DNA from: Aphanocapsa lilacina HA4352-LM1
GTDB taxonomy: Bacteria; Cyanobacteriota; Cyanobacteriia; Gloeobacterales; Gloeobacteraceae
Direction: 5' to 3'
Assembly: GCA_019359725.1 (NCBI GenBank)
Contig: JAHHGR010000001.1
Location: 148,397 to 212,396 of the forward strand
Length of the DNA: 64,000 nt
Shown in pieces: positions 54,811-63,758 of the stretch. Under the pieces are notes generated by a model. That model worked only from the letters and a program-made list of their open reading frames with translations, did not search any database and was not told where the DNA came from. How positions within the stretch are numbered: the first letter of the stretch is position 1; each line of letters starts with the position of its first letter. The position numbers were made by a program, and so were the translations under genes.

Positions 54811-55683
54811 TTACGGAACGCCGTCAAGAGCCGATTCGTAAAAATCTTCGTTGCGGGGAACAATAATGTCGGCTTTGCGGGCGCTATCGATGGCCACCCG
54901 ACCACGAGTCATCGTGCAATCATTAACATGCCCCCCCACTTTCTTTGCGTCGTTCAAAAAGTGGAAGTGGAAGCCTCCAACATTGACCTGTTCCATGTAA
55001 CTGGGGAAGCGGAACCCAACCATCGTTCCCTTGACGTCGTAGTTGTAGAACTGGGTAGTCTGGTCGATCAGCTCCGAAAAAGAAATGTAGGGCTTTGTCT
55101 GTCCGGGAATGCTTCGTGTGTGCATGTATCTGAAATCGCCTTCGATTCTGAGGGCGTACATGATATTGATGCTCGGAATCAGCTCGTCGAGTTTTACGAA
55201 CAGATCCGAGCAGCTCACCGGGGTATCGAACGTCAAGACCCGGTCGGGTTTGAAAAATTTGGTCGTCGCCCACGCGACTTTCTCCGAATCGGCCAGTTCG
55301 TAGACGGTACCGTCGGCCTGGATGTTATAGAACCTGCCATCGACGGCAAACAGTTCGCCATCGACGCGGTCAGGCACACCCAGGGCGATGTCGCCGAAGC
55401 TTTTGAGCGTTTTAATCGTCATCGTGCCGTCGTAGAGAGCAGAATAGATGGCTGTGGTGATCGAGGCTGTGAAGACATAGTCGTTGCCGTTAGCTCTGTT
55501 AGCGGCAGCTTCCTCGGTGAGGATCACGTCGCTGGACGGTTTTGGCAGAGGTCTTCCAGAGGCCGTGTGATTGCGAGCGTTGTTGGGCACGGGATGGGCG
55601 AAAAGGGACTCGGGTAGGGTCAGTCCCAGCAATAACAGCAGGGAAAGCCCGATCATCGGTGCTTTTTGGTTGAATGAACCCAC
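54811..55683 (-). CDS. exported alpha-acetolactate decarboxylase paralog 1
   Basis: 290 aa. GTG 55683 has AGGAG eight bases upstream. A clear signal peptide (APMIGLSLLLLLGLTLPESL, cleavage near LFA|HP) exports it. Family motifs: FTASITTAIYSALYDGTMTI, GVPDRVDGELFAVDG, and zinc ligands FHFHFLNDAKKVGGH in the correct His-x-His-x10-His spacing; GTMVGFRFPSY also matches. It shares the fold and much of the sequence with paralog 2 but has a long spacer after the signal peptide. It begins 31 bp after the alcohol dehydrogenase stop, so the two are one unit. Confidence 0.88.
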   Translation of the reverse strand: MGSFNQKAPMIGLSLLLLLGLTLPESLFAHPVPNNARNHTASGRPLPKPSSDVILTEEAAANRANGNDYVFTASITTAIYSALYDGTMTIKTLKSFGDIALGVPDRVDGELFAVDGRFYNIQADGTVYELADSEKVAWATTKFFKPDRVLTFDTPVSCSDLFVKLDELIPSINIMYALRIEGDFRYMHTRSIPGQTKPYISFSELIDQTTQFYNYDVKGTMVGFRFPSYMEQVNVGGFHFHFLNDAKKVGGHVNDCTMTRGRVAIDSARKADIIVPRNEDFYESALDGVP

Positions 55684-55714
55684 AGTTGAAACTCCTAATC
55701 GAAACAATGCCAAG

Positions 55715-56707
55715 TTACGGAGTGATGACGGCGCGAAAGCGCACATCCCCACTGAGTACCCGGTCGAAGGCGAGGTTGATGTTGTCGAGCGAATAGGTCT
55801 CGGCGACGACTTTGACCTTGCCTCTGGCGGCGTAGTCGAGGGCTTCGAAAAGGTACTCCGGGCCGTTTTGCTGCGAACCGATGATTCGCCAGCGGTTGAC
55901 CAGTAGATCGCCGCTCACCGCGAGGGTCTGGTTGTCGCTGGGTAGGCCCATCAGCACCAACCGGCCGTCGGGACGCAGCCCTTGCAGAGCTTCGCCCGTT
56001 GCCCGGTAAGAGTTGCTGCAGGCGAGGATCACATCGGCACCCCCCGCCTTCCGCAGCGCCGCCCCGGAGGGAAACACCTCGTCGGCCCCGAGCGAGCGCA
56101 CCAGTTTTTCTTTGGAGGGCGAATGGGTGATGGCGAAGGTCTCAAAGCCCGCCGCCTTGCCGTACTGGACCGCCAGGTGCCCGAGGCCGCCGATGCCCAG
56201 CACAGCGATACGCTCGTGGGGTTTCGGGTCGGCAAAGCGCAGCCCCGCCCAGACGGTGTACCCCGCACAAAACAGCGAGGCCGCCTGCTCGTAAGCGAGG
56301 GCGTCGGGCAGCAGCACCGTCGCCTCCGCCTGGGCGAGCATATATTCGGCGTGGCCGCCCTGGGTCTGCACACCCGTTCCCTGTTGTTCTTTGCAGAACA
56401 TCGGCTTTCCGCGCCGACACCATTCGCACCGCCCGCAGGCCAGCTGCAGCCACGGCACCCCGACGCGATCGCCCAGGTGCCGCGTGCGGACTCCGGCACC
56501 GAGGGCGACGATCTCGCCCACTGGTTCGTGGCCGAGGGTACGCGGGAAGCTGTCCGCGGGCCAGGCTCCTTCGGTGATGTGGATGTCGGTGTAGCACAGC
56601 CCGCTCGCTTTGATCCGGATGAGCACCTGGTTGATCCCAGGTTCGGGAATCGGCAGATCGCGGATTTCCCAACGGCCGTGGAGGTTCGGAACGACGGCGG
56701 CTTTCAT
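55715..56707 (-). CDS. zinc-dependent alcohol dehydrogenase (medium-chain)
   Basis: 330 aa. Catalytic zinc: Cys in GLCYTDIH, His-Glu in GHEPVGEIVA. Structural zinc: four Cys in CGRCEWCRRGKPMFC. NAD(P) fold: VLGIGGLGHLAVQYGKAAG. The overall style is that of propanol-preferring or AdhP/AdhT enzymes. With the acetolactate decarboxylases it could reduce acetoin to butanediol or a related keto group in the polyketide product. A second copy existed next to paralog 2 and was lost except for its tail. Confidence 0.93.
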   Translation of the reverse strand: MKAAVVPNLHGRWEIRDLPIPEPGINQVLIRIKASGLCYTDIHITEGAWPADSFPRTLGHEPVGEIVALGAGVRTRHLGDRVGVPWLQLACGRCEWCRRGKPMFCKEQQGTGVQTQGGHAEYMLAQAEATVLLPDALAYEQAASLFCAGYTVWAGLRFADPKPHERIAVLGIGGLGHLAVQYGKAAGFETFAITHSPSKEKLVRSLGADEVFPSGAALRKAGGADVILACSNSYRATGEALQGLRPDGRLVLMGLPSDNQTLAVSGDLLVNRWRIIGSQQNGPEYLFEALDYAARGKVKVVAETYSLDNINLAFDRVLSGDVRFRAVITP

Positions 56708-56735
56708 CGAGAACGGGCTCCTGTGTAAGACAACG

Positions 56736-56972
56736 TCAGCGGCCAGGATCCGGGTCGAGGTAGGTCACCGCCCGGATGCGCAGATGGGCCAGCTGCTCGT
56801 AGACGGGGTTGATTTTGCACAAAGGCGGGATGGCGAACACCCGGCCAAACAGGCGCACTCGTCTGGCAAAGGGGCAGGTCGCCGGGATGAGCCGGCAGAC
56901 CAGTCGAGCCGTCTGCTTGTCGGTGAACACATAGGCGTCCAACCACTGCTGAAGCTTGCGCACGGGTGACAT
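56736..56972 (-). CDS. Mo-dependent nitrogenase C-terminus-like small protein
   Basis: 78 aa from ATG 56972 (MSPVRKLQQWLDAYVFTDKQ); the frame extends upstream to 57050 and no ribosome site settles the start. It matches the small PF06967 family: LVCRLIPATCPFARRVRLFG, then IPPLCKINPVYEQLAHLRIR and a YL end. The family name comes from an annotation in nitrogen-fixing cyanobacteria, but its members occur widely and have no proven link with nitrogenase. No nif gene is seen here, and Gloeobacter does not fix nitrogen. It lies between the SDR and alcohol dehydrogenase genes. Confidence 0.75.
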   Translation of the reverse strand: MSPVRKLQQWLDAYVFTDKQTARLVCRLIPATCPFARRVRLFGRVFAIPPLCKINPVYEQLAHLRIRAVTYLDPDPGR

Positions 56973-57054
56973 GGCGATGGCCCAACGACGACCGGCCGCC
57001 TCTGAAACTGGGGCGCCGGGCAGCGGCCCGGCCCGGCGCCGCGCGGCCACTGCC

Positions 57055-57804
57055 CTACTGGGCGACGTAGCCGCCGTCGATCATCAGCGAGTGGCCGGTG
57101 ATGTACCCGGCACCTTCCGAGCACAAGAACAGCACGGTCTGGGCCACTTCCTCAGGCTTGCCCGGGCGGCCGAGCGGGTGCAGATTGATGAGCGTTTCGC
57201 GCACTTCCGGCTCGAAGCGCTCGTACATGTCGGTGTGGATCGCCCCGGGGCTGACGGCGTTTACTCGAATGTTCGATTTGGCGTACTCGAGGGCGACGGC
57301 CTTGGTGAGACCGAGCACCGCGTGCTTGCTGGCCGTGTAGATGGGCACACCCGGAAAACCGATTTCCCCGGCGATCGAGGACATGTTGACGATCGCCCCG
57401 CCGCCGCTTTTGAGTATCTGGGGAATCTGGTATTTCATGCAGAGCCAGGTGCCTTTGTAGTTGATGTCGGTGATCCAGTCGAACAGCTCCTCGCTCTGCT
57501 CGGGCAGGGGCGAGGGCTGCTGCTCGACCCCGGCGTTGTTGAAGGCGAAATCGAGACGACCGAAGACGGCCATCGTTTTTTCGACCATCGTCTCGATTTG
57601 GGCGGCCTGGGTGACGTCGGTCTTGACGAAAAAGCCTTCGCCGCCGACGTCTTTGACCATCTGCACGGTCTTTTCGCTTTCTTCGGCGCGGCGGCTGGCC
57701 ACCACCACCGCCGCCCCTTCGCGGGCGAAGGCGACCGCCGTCGCCCGTCCGATGCCCACGCTGCCGCCGGTGACGACGGCGACTTTGCCTGCAAATCGTG
57801 CCAT
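57055..57804 (-). CDS. short-chain dehydrogenase/reductase
   Basis: 249 aa. ATG 57804 is preceded by GAGGA. The classical SDR motifs are present: TGGSVGIGRATAVAFAREG for NAD(P), NNAGVE, SIAGEIGFPG with the catalytic Ser, and YTASKHAVLGLTK with Tyr and Lys. The C-terminus (LFLCSEGAGYITGHSLMIDG) is also typical. The cofactor choice is likely NAD(P)H with an Arg-rich VASRRAE loop after beta-2, suggesting NADP. It reduces a keto group of unknown substrate; the island's other redox enzymes make a role in the same pathway plausible. The RND pump gene ends 50 bp upstream. Confidence 0.93.
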   Translation of the reverse strand: MARFAGKVAVVTGGSVGIGRATAVAFAREGAAVVVASRRAEESEKTVQMVKDVGGEGFFVKTDVTQAAQIETMVEKTMAVFGRLDFAFNNAGVEQQPSPLPEQSEELFDWITDINYKGTWLCMKYQIPQILKSGGGAIVNMSSIAGEIGFPGVPIYTASKHAVLGLTKAVALEYAKSNIRVNAVSPGAIHTDMYERFEPEVRETLINLHPLGRPGKPEEVAQTVLFLCSEGAGYITGHSLMIDGGYVAQ

Positions 57805-57854
57805 GGCTAATTTCCTCGGTATGAGTGGTTGAATGATTGAAAACAGGTGCCGGA

Positions 57855-60800
57855 CTACTCTTGAGAGGTGCTGGGAATTTTGAGCGCCTTGGAAGAAGTG
57901 GCGGGGGAATTGCCGGGGGTCGCACCCGGCCGGGAACCTACGAACCTTTCGCGCAGGGAGCCCACCGCGATGTACAGCAGCGGAACGATGTAAAGACTCA
58001 GGGCTGTAGAGACGAGCATGCCCCCGAATACTGCGGTCCCCAGCGACTGGCGACCGGCCGCCCCGGCCCCTTCGGCGGTGACCAGCGGCACCACACCCAG
58101 AATGAAGGCGAGCGAGGTCATCAAGATGGGCCGCAGACGAATTTGGGCCGCCTCGCTCACCGCCGCAAGCCGGGTAAGACCCGCTTTGTGCAGCTGATTG
58201 GCAAATTCGACGATCAAGATGGCGTTTTTGCTGGCAAGGCCGATGAGCATGACCAGCCCAATCTGGCAGTAAATGTCGTTTTCGAGGCCGCGCAGGGCCT
58301 GGGCTGCCAGGGCGCCGAGGATGGCCAGGGGAACCGAGAGCATGATGACCAGCGGATCGGTCAGGCTCTCGTACTGGGCGGCCAGTACCACGAAGACGAA
58401 CACCGCCCCCAGCAGGAATATAAACACCGCCTTGTCGCCCGACTCGATTTGTTCGAGCGACACCCCCGACCACTGGTAGCGCATGCCCTGGGGCAGCACC
58501 CGTTCGGCCAGCTGTTGCATCTGTTCGATCGCCTGGCCGGAACTGAAACCTTCGGCGGGCGCGCCGTTGATTTCGGCTGAGCGGAACATGTTGTAGTGGT
58601 TGATGATCTGGGGGGCGACGGTCCGCTTCACAGCAATCAAGTTGCCCAGCGGGATCATCGCACCCGTTTGCGAGCGCACGTAGAAGCGCCGCAAATCCTG
58701 GGGCGTCGAGCGGAAGCGCTTGTCGGCCTGCACGTAGACGCGGTAGGGGCGGTTGAACATCTCAAAGTCGTTGACGTACAGCGAACCCATGTAAATTTGC
58801 AGGGCCTTGAGCACTTCGTCGGTAGAGACGCCGAGCGACTGCGCCTTGTCGCGGTCCACCTCGACCACCAGTTGCGGATCGGCGATGCTGAAGCTCGAGA
58901 ACAACCCGCTTAGACCCGGTTGGGCGTTGCCCTGCTCCACCAGGGCGCGGGTCGTGCCCGCCAGGGTCTCCAGGCCGAGATTGCGCTGATCTTGCAGCTG
59001 GAGCTGGAAACCGCCGAATTTGCCGACCCCCTGCTGGATGGCGGGCATCGGGAAGGCGGCCACCTGCGCCCCCGGGATGCGCGCAAGCGGCCCGCGCACT
59101 TTGTCGATGATCTCGTCGATCGACTGGCCGGTCCCCCGCCGCTCCGAAAGCGGCAGCAGGTGCGGGAAGATCGTGGCCTTGTTGGGAGCGTTGCCGCTCG
59201 GGCTATAACCGCCGATGGCGAACATCTTGACCACTTCGGGGATCTTGCGCAGTTCCTGCTCCACCTGGAGCATCACCTTGTCGGTGTAATCGAGGGAGCT
59301 GCCCTCAGGAGCCTGCACGAACACGACGAAGTAACTTTGATCCTCGTTGGGGACAAAACCCGGGGGAACTTTACCGAACAGCCACCAAGTGAGGCCCAGC
59401 AGACAGACGAACACCCCCAGCATCGCGACGCGAAAACGCAGGACGAAACCCAGCGAACGGGCGTAAGCGCGCCGCAGCCAATCGAGCAGCGCGTTGATCC
59501 GGTCGAACAACCAGTGGCGCGGCGGTTCGGCGCGCAGCAGCAGCGCCGAGAGCGTCGGAGTCAAAGTTAGGGCAATAAACGTGGATAGGGCAATCGAGAA
59601 GGTGAGCGTCAGGGCGAACTGTTGGTAGAGCCGTCCGGCGGTGCCCGGGAAGAAGGCGACCGGCACAAAGACCGCCACGAGCACCAGCGAAGTGGCAATC
59701 ACCGCGCCGAAGACCTCCTGCATGGCCTCGGGGGTGGCGGCGCGCGGTGTGAGCCGCCGTTCACGGCTGTAGCGCACGATGTTTTCGACGACGACAATCG
59801 CGTCGTCGACCACCAAACCGGCTGCCAGGGTGATGCCGAACAGGGTGAGCGTGTTGATCGAAAAGCCGAGCCATTTGACGAAGATGAACGTCCCCACCAG
59901 CGAGACCGGAATGGCAATCGCCGGGATGAGCGTGCCGCGCCAGTCCTGCAAAAACAAGAACATCACCACTACCACCAGGACGATCGCCTCGATCAGGGTT
60001 TTGACCACTTCGTGGATGGATTCGTCGACCATCGAGGCGCTGTCGAAGGCGATGTCGTACTCCAAACCCGGCGGAAAACTGCGCGCCTGGCGATCCAGTT
60101 CGGCTTTGACCTCGCGGTAGACATCGAGGGTATTGGCCCCAGGTAACTGGGAGACAGCGATGCCCACCGCATTTTTACCCGTGAAGCGCAAAAATGTCGT
60201 ATAGTCCTCGGCTCCCAGTTCGCTGCGCCCGATGTCCTTGAGGCGCACCAGGGCGCCGTCGGCCCCCCGCTTGAGCACCAGATTGTCGAACTGGGCCGGG
60301 CTTTTGAGGCGGCCCATCGCCCGCACGCTGATCTGGTAGGGCTGGCCGTCCAGCGACGGGGGTTGGCCGATCTGGCCCGCGCCTACCTGCAGGTTCTGGG
60401 CCTCCAGAGCGCGCACGACATCCCCGGCGCTCAATCGGCGCGCGGCCAGCCGATCCGCGTCCAACCACAGCCGCATCGAGTAGCGGCGCTCGCCAAAGAT
60501 CCGCACATCGCCCACGCCTTTGACCCGGCGCAGCGCGTCGCTGATGTACAGGTCGGCGTAGTTGCTGATGAAGGTGTTGTCGTACTCGTTGTTTTTTGCA
60601 AGCAAGCCGAAGGCGATGGTCACCTGGCTGGAATTTTTGCGGATCGCCACTCCCGTGCGGCGCACCTCCTCGGGCAGGCGGCCCTGTACCGCGGTGATCC
60701 GGTTCTGGATGTCCATTGCCGCATCGTCGATGTTGCGCGCCAGCTCGAAGGTGACGGTGATCGTGCTGGTGCCGTCGTTGCTGCTGGTCGAGGTCATGTA

Positions 60801-61031
60801 GCGCATGCTCTCAGCCCCGTTGATCTGCTGCTCGAGCGGCGTGGTGACCGTCGATTCGACTACCGCGGCGCTCGCCCCGTCGTAACGGGCGGTCACGATC
60901 ACCTGGGGCAGGGCGATCTCAGGGTACTGGTCGACGGGCAGGGCGCGGATGCTGACCAACCCGCCCAGCAAGATAATCACCGAGCAGGCGATCGTCAGGA
61001 TGGGCCGTTTGACAAAGTAATCGACAAACAT
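57855..61031 (-). CDS. RND efflux pump inner-membrane subunit (HAE1/AcrB type)
   Basis: 1058 aa with 12 spans in the RND pattern: an N-terminal span (MFVDYFVKRPILTIACSVII), a large periplasmic loop, then spans 2-6, and the same again. The proton-relay Asp pair is in AAGLVVDDAIVVVEN (span 4), with the partner Lys near NAILIVEFANQL (span 10 region). HAE1 pumps export hydrophobic and amphiphilic molecules with a membrane-fusion protein and an outer-membrane channel. The adaptor gene is 31 bp upstream; no channel gene is in the window. Confidence 0.96.
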   Translation of the reverse strand: MFVDYFVKRPILTIACSVIILLGGLVSIRALPVDQYPEIALPQVIVTARYDGASAAVVESTVTTPLEQQINGAESMRYMTSTSSNDGTSTITVTFELARNIDDAAMDIQNRITAVQGRLPEEVRRTGVAIRKNSSQVTIAFGLLAKNNEYDNTFISNYADLYISDALRRVKGVGDVRIFGERRYSMRLWLDADRLAARRLSAGDVVRALEAQNLQVGAGQIGQPPSLDGQPYQISVRAMGRLKSPAQFDNLVLKRGADGALVRLKDIGRSELGAEDYTTFLRFTGKNAVGIAVSQLPGANTLDVYREVKAELDRQARSFPPGLEYDIAFDSASMVDESIHEVVKTLIEAIVLVVVVMFLFLQDWRGTLIPAIAIPVSLVGTFIFVKWLGFSINTLTLFGITLAAGLVVDDAIVVVENIVRYSRERRLTPRAATPEAMQEVFGAVIATSLVLVAVFVPVAFFPGTAGRLYQQFALTLTFSIALSTFIALTLTPTLSALLLRAEPPRHWLFDRINALLDWLRRAYARSLGFVLRFRVAMLGVFVCLLGLTWWLFGKVPPGFVPNEDQSYFVVFVQAPEGSSLDYTDKVMLQVEQELRKIPEVVKMFAIGGYSPSGNAPNKATIFPHLLPLSERRGTGQSIDEIIDKVRGPLARIPGAQVAAFPMPAIQQGVGKFGGFQLQLQDQRNLGLETLAGTTRALVEQGNAQPGLSGLFSSFSIADPQLVVEVDRDKAQSLGVSTDEVLKALQIYMGSLYVNDFEMFNRPYRVYVQADKRFRSTPQDLRRFYVRSQTGAMIPLGNLIAVKRTVAPQIINHYNMFRSAEINGAPAEGFSSGQAIEQMQQLAERVLPQGMRYQWSGVSLEQIESGDKAVFIFLLGAVFVFVVLAAQYESLTDPLVIMLSVPLAILGALAAQALRGLENDIYCQIGLVMLIGLASKNAILIVEFANQLHKAGLTRLAAVSEAAQIRLRPILMTSLAFILGVVPLVTAEGAGAAGRQSLGTAVFGGMLVSTALSLYIVPLLYIAVGSLRERFVGSRPGATPGNSPATSSKALKIPSTSQE

Positions 61032-61062
61032 CGGTATCCCTGGGTGCGTGTGCGTCTGGTTT

Positions 61063-62292
61063 CTAGAGCGCGGAGATGGGCGCGCCGTCCGAGAGCTTCT
61101 GAATGCCCGAGATGACGACCTTTTCCCCGGACCGCAGACCTGCGAGGACGGGATAAGCCTTGCCTTCGACCTCGGCGAGGGTCACCGCCTTCTGCCGTGC
61201 GACAAGCCCGAAACGCCCGTTCGCCTGGGCGACGAAGACAAAGTTCTGGCCACTGATTTGGGTAACGGCCGTGGTCGGGACCGATACCGCCTGGCGAGAT
61301 TTCCAGACCAGCCGGACCCGCACAAACTGGTCGGAGCGCATCCGGCCCGCGGCGTTGTCGACCCAGGCTTTGACCAGCACCGACTGGGTTTGATCGTCCA
61401 CGCGCGGGGCGATGTACCCGACTTTGCTCGCTCCCAAGGAGCGGTTCTGGTCGTCGAAAAGCTGCAGCTGCATGCCCGGATACAGCCCCGAGACGCGCTC
61501 GAGCGGGACCGGGACATAAATTTCGAGCGGACGGTTTTGGGTGATGGTGGTCAGTTCAGTGGCAGGCGCGATGTAATCGCCTACCCGGGCAGGAATATCG
61601 CCGATGCGGCCCTCAAAAGGGGCGCTCACCCGGTAGTACTGCAGCTGAACTTGCTGTTCGCGGGCCGTCGCGCGCGCTTGATCGAGGGCGCGCCGGGCAC
61701 GCTCGACCGCCGAGCGCTGGGCCGCCAACTGGGCTTCGGCGGCTTCGAGTTCCGCCCGGGCCGCTGCCAGGCGGTTGTCGTACTCGTCGAGATTCTCCTG
61801 GCTGATCGCCCCTTCGGCGCGCAGGCGGGCGTACCGGTCGCGTTGCTGGCGAATAAATCTGAAGTTTGCCTGGCTCGCCTCCCGGCGGGCCGCGTAGGAC
61901 CTGACCAGGGCGCTGGTGTTGTCCAGTTCCGCCTGGGCGGAGCGAACCGCCGAGCGGGAACCCTCAGCAACGGCCTGCTGCCGGTCGGGCTCGACTTCAA
62001 CAAGCGGCGTTCCCGCAGCCACATTGCTGCCGGAGCGCACAAAAATCCGGCTGATCCGCCCCTCGATCTGCGGGCGCAGCACCACCGATTGCCGGGACTT
62101 GAGCGTGCCGACATATTCGGAGGCTTCGTCGATGCGGGAGGATCGGACCGTCGCTAAGGCAACCGGGGTAGCGGCCGGCTTCTCCGTCTCGGTGGCGGAG
62201 CGCGCCGAGCCGCAAGCCTGGATCCCACTCGCTGCCAGGGCCGCAAGGAGCAGTTTGGGCACGATCAGGTTGTCAAAGGGTCTTGCGCTCAT
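61063..62292 (-). CDS. RND efflux adaptor lipoprotein (AcrA type)
   Basis: 409 aa. ATG 62292 has AGGAGG five bases upstream. The leader ends in a lipobox, LAASGIQAC, so Cys is lipidated and the protein anchored in the inner membrane. A lipoyl domain (VVLRPQIEGRISRIFVRSGS, LVEVEPDRQQ), a long coiled-coil hairpin (ARAELEAAEAQLAAQRSAVE) and beta-barrel domain (VSAPFEGRIGDIPARVGDYI) follow. It links the RND pump to an outer-membrane channel. The next gene downstream, 31 bp away, is the pump. Confidence 0.95.
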   Translation of the reverse strand: MSARPFDNLIVPKLLLAALAASGIQACGSARSATETEKPAATPVALATVRSSRIDEASEYVGTLKSRQSVVLRPQIEGRISRIFVRSGSNVAAGTPLVEVEPDRQQAVAEGSRSAVRSAQAELDNTSALVRSYAARREASQANFRFIRQQRDRYARLRAEGAISQENLDEYDNRLAAARAELEAAEAQLAAQRSAVERARRALDQARATAREQQVQLQYYRVSAPFEGRIGDIPARVGDYIAPATELTTITQNRPLEIYVPVPLERVSGLYPGMQLQLFDDQNRSLGASKVGYIAPRVDDQTQSVLVKAWVDNAAGRMRSDQFVRVRLVWKSRQAVSVPTTAVTQISGQNFVFVAQANGRFGLVARQKAVTLAEVEGKAYPVLAGLRSGEKVVISGIQKLSDGAPISAL

Positions 62293-62316
62293 CACACCCT
62301 CCTCGGGCAGTACGTC

Positions 62317-63300
62317 TCAACGGGTGATCTGCAGCAATGCTTCGGGATAGCGCGCTCCGGCCGCGACACCGCGGGGAGCGACCCGGTCCAGGGCGGCCAA
62401 TTGCTCCGCCCCCAGAACGATCTCCAGCGCACCGAGGTTTTCCTGCAGATACGTCCGGCGTTTGGTCCCGGGGATGGGCACGATGTCTTCTCCCTGGGCC
62501 AGCACCCAGGCGAGGGCGAGCTGGCTTGGCGTGCAACCTTGCGCGGCGGCCAACTTTTCTAACTGGCTGACCCAGGCCCGGTTGCGCTCGAAGTTATCTC
62601 CCTGAAAGCGGGGTAGGCGCTGCCGGAAATCCTCGGGCGGCAGATCGGACATGCTGTTGACCCGGCCGCTCAAAAATCCCCGTCCTAAGGGGCTGAAGGG
62701 CACAAATCCCACCCCCGATTCCCGGCAGGCCGGCAGAATCTCTGCCTCCGGATCGCGGGTCCACAGTGAATATTCGCTTTGCACGGCGGCGATCGGGTGG
62801 ACCGCGGCGGCCCGACGCAACGTCTCCGCGTCGACCTCGCTGAGGCCGATGTAGCGAATTTTGCCCTCCCGGACCAGTGCCGCCAGCGCCGCCACGGTCC
62901 GCTCGATCGGGGTTGCCCTATCCAGGCGGTGCTGGTGATACAGATCGATAGTGTCGAGTCCCAGGCGCCGCAGGCTCGCTTCGCAGGCGGAGCGCACGTA
63001 CTCCGGGGTTCCGCACACCCCCGACAGACGGCCCTGGGTGTCGCGCAGCAGGCCGAACTTGGTAGCTACGAACGCCCGGTCGCGCCGATCGCGGATGGCC
63101 CGACCGACGAACTCTTCGTTGTGTCCCTGGCCGTACACGTCGGCGGTATCGAGAAAGTTGACACCCCAATCCAGGGCCTGCTGCAGCGTGGCGAGCGCTT
63201 CGCGTTCGTCGCGTGTGCCGTAGGCATCGGAGATGCCCATGCAGCCCAGGCCCATCGCCGAAACCCGTGGGCCGTCTTTTCCCAATCGGCGCATTTGCAT
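62317..63300 (-). CDS. aldo/keto reductase
   Basis: 327 aa. ATG 63300 is chosen because GAGGAG lies ten bases upstream; ATG 63294 also works. AKR features: [17 protein letters not shown] start, [20 protein letters not shown] with catalytic Asp and Tyr, Lys in FVATKFGLL, His in DLYHQHRLD, and the NADPH-binding end [16 protein letters not shown]. Relatives reduce aldehydes and ketones (YajO/pyridoxal reductase-like group). The gene begins the run of minus-strand genes and is 24 bp before the RND adaptor, so the two are cotranscribed. Confidence 0.94.
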   Translation of the reverse strand: MQMRRLGKDGPRVSAMGLGCMGISDAYGTRDEREALATLQQALDWGVNFLDTADVYGQGHNEEFVGRAIRDRRDRAFVATKFGLLRDTQGRLSGVCGTPEYVRSACEASLRRLGLDTIDLYHQHRLDRATPIERTVAALAALVREGKIRYIGLSEVDAETLRRAAAVHPIAAVQSEYSLWTRDPEAEILPACRESGVGFVPFSPLGRGFLSGRVNSMSDLPPEDFRQRLPRFQGDNFERNRAWVSQLEKLAAAQGCTPSQLALAWVLAQGEDIVPIPGTKRRTYLQENLGALEIVLGAEQLAALDRVAPRGVAAGARYPEALLQITR

Positions 63301-63758
63301 CTTGTCAGTTCTCCTCAATCACTGGTTGCGGATTCTGCGCTGGGAGAGCGTCAGATTTTGACAGGTCGCAGCGGCTGATCGCGTTCTGCTCGAAGCAACG
63401 GTTCCCAAATCGAACGGACCGAAGACCGGAAGGGCCGGATAGACCGAGATCGCGAAGACCATCGAAGCCTAAACGGTAAAGAAGAAATCGATTGAACTGA
63501 TAAGGCCAACGGCTCTGGAACTGTTCTGAATGTATATAGCCTGGGGTACAGCGTCAAACGCATTTGGTTTTTGATCCATCGGTAATATCAATAGCTTCGC
63601 TCGCCCAATCCAGAGCTTCGAACGGCAGGAAAACGCTTGAGCAACGCATTTGAAGCACCCCCAGCCCGGTGCGTCCGTTGTCGAAAGCAGGATGAGCAGC
63701 AGGGCGAATCATCATTTTGCCCAGAAGTGTTGAATGTCAGGAATTGATCCTACAAAAA
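63301..63758. other. intergenic stretch before the insertion sequence
   Basis: I see no credible gene. A short minus-strand frame (63351-63563) is Arg/Ser-rich and looks like chance. The promoter of the minus-strand island should lie here. Confidence 0.5.

Noticed and set aside
57055..58473. Longer 472-codon version of the SDR gene
   Set aside because: The upstream part overlaps the RND pump gene and lacks SDR character; ATG 57804 has a ribosome site and a standard SDR start.
63351..63563. 70-codon minus-strand frame before the aldo/keto reductase
   Set aside because: Ser/Arg-rich, no ribosome site, no family resemblance.
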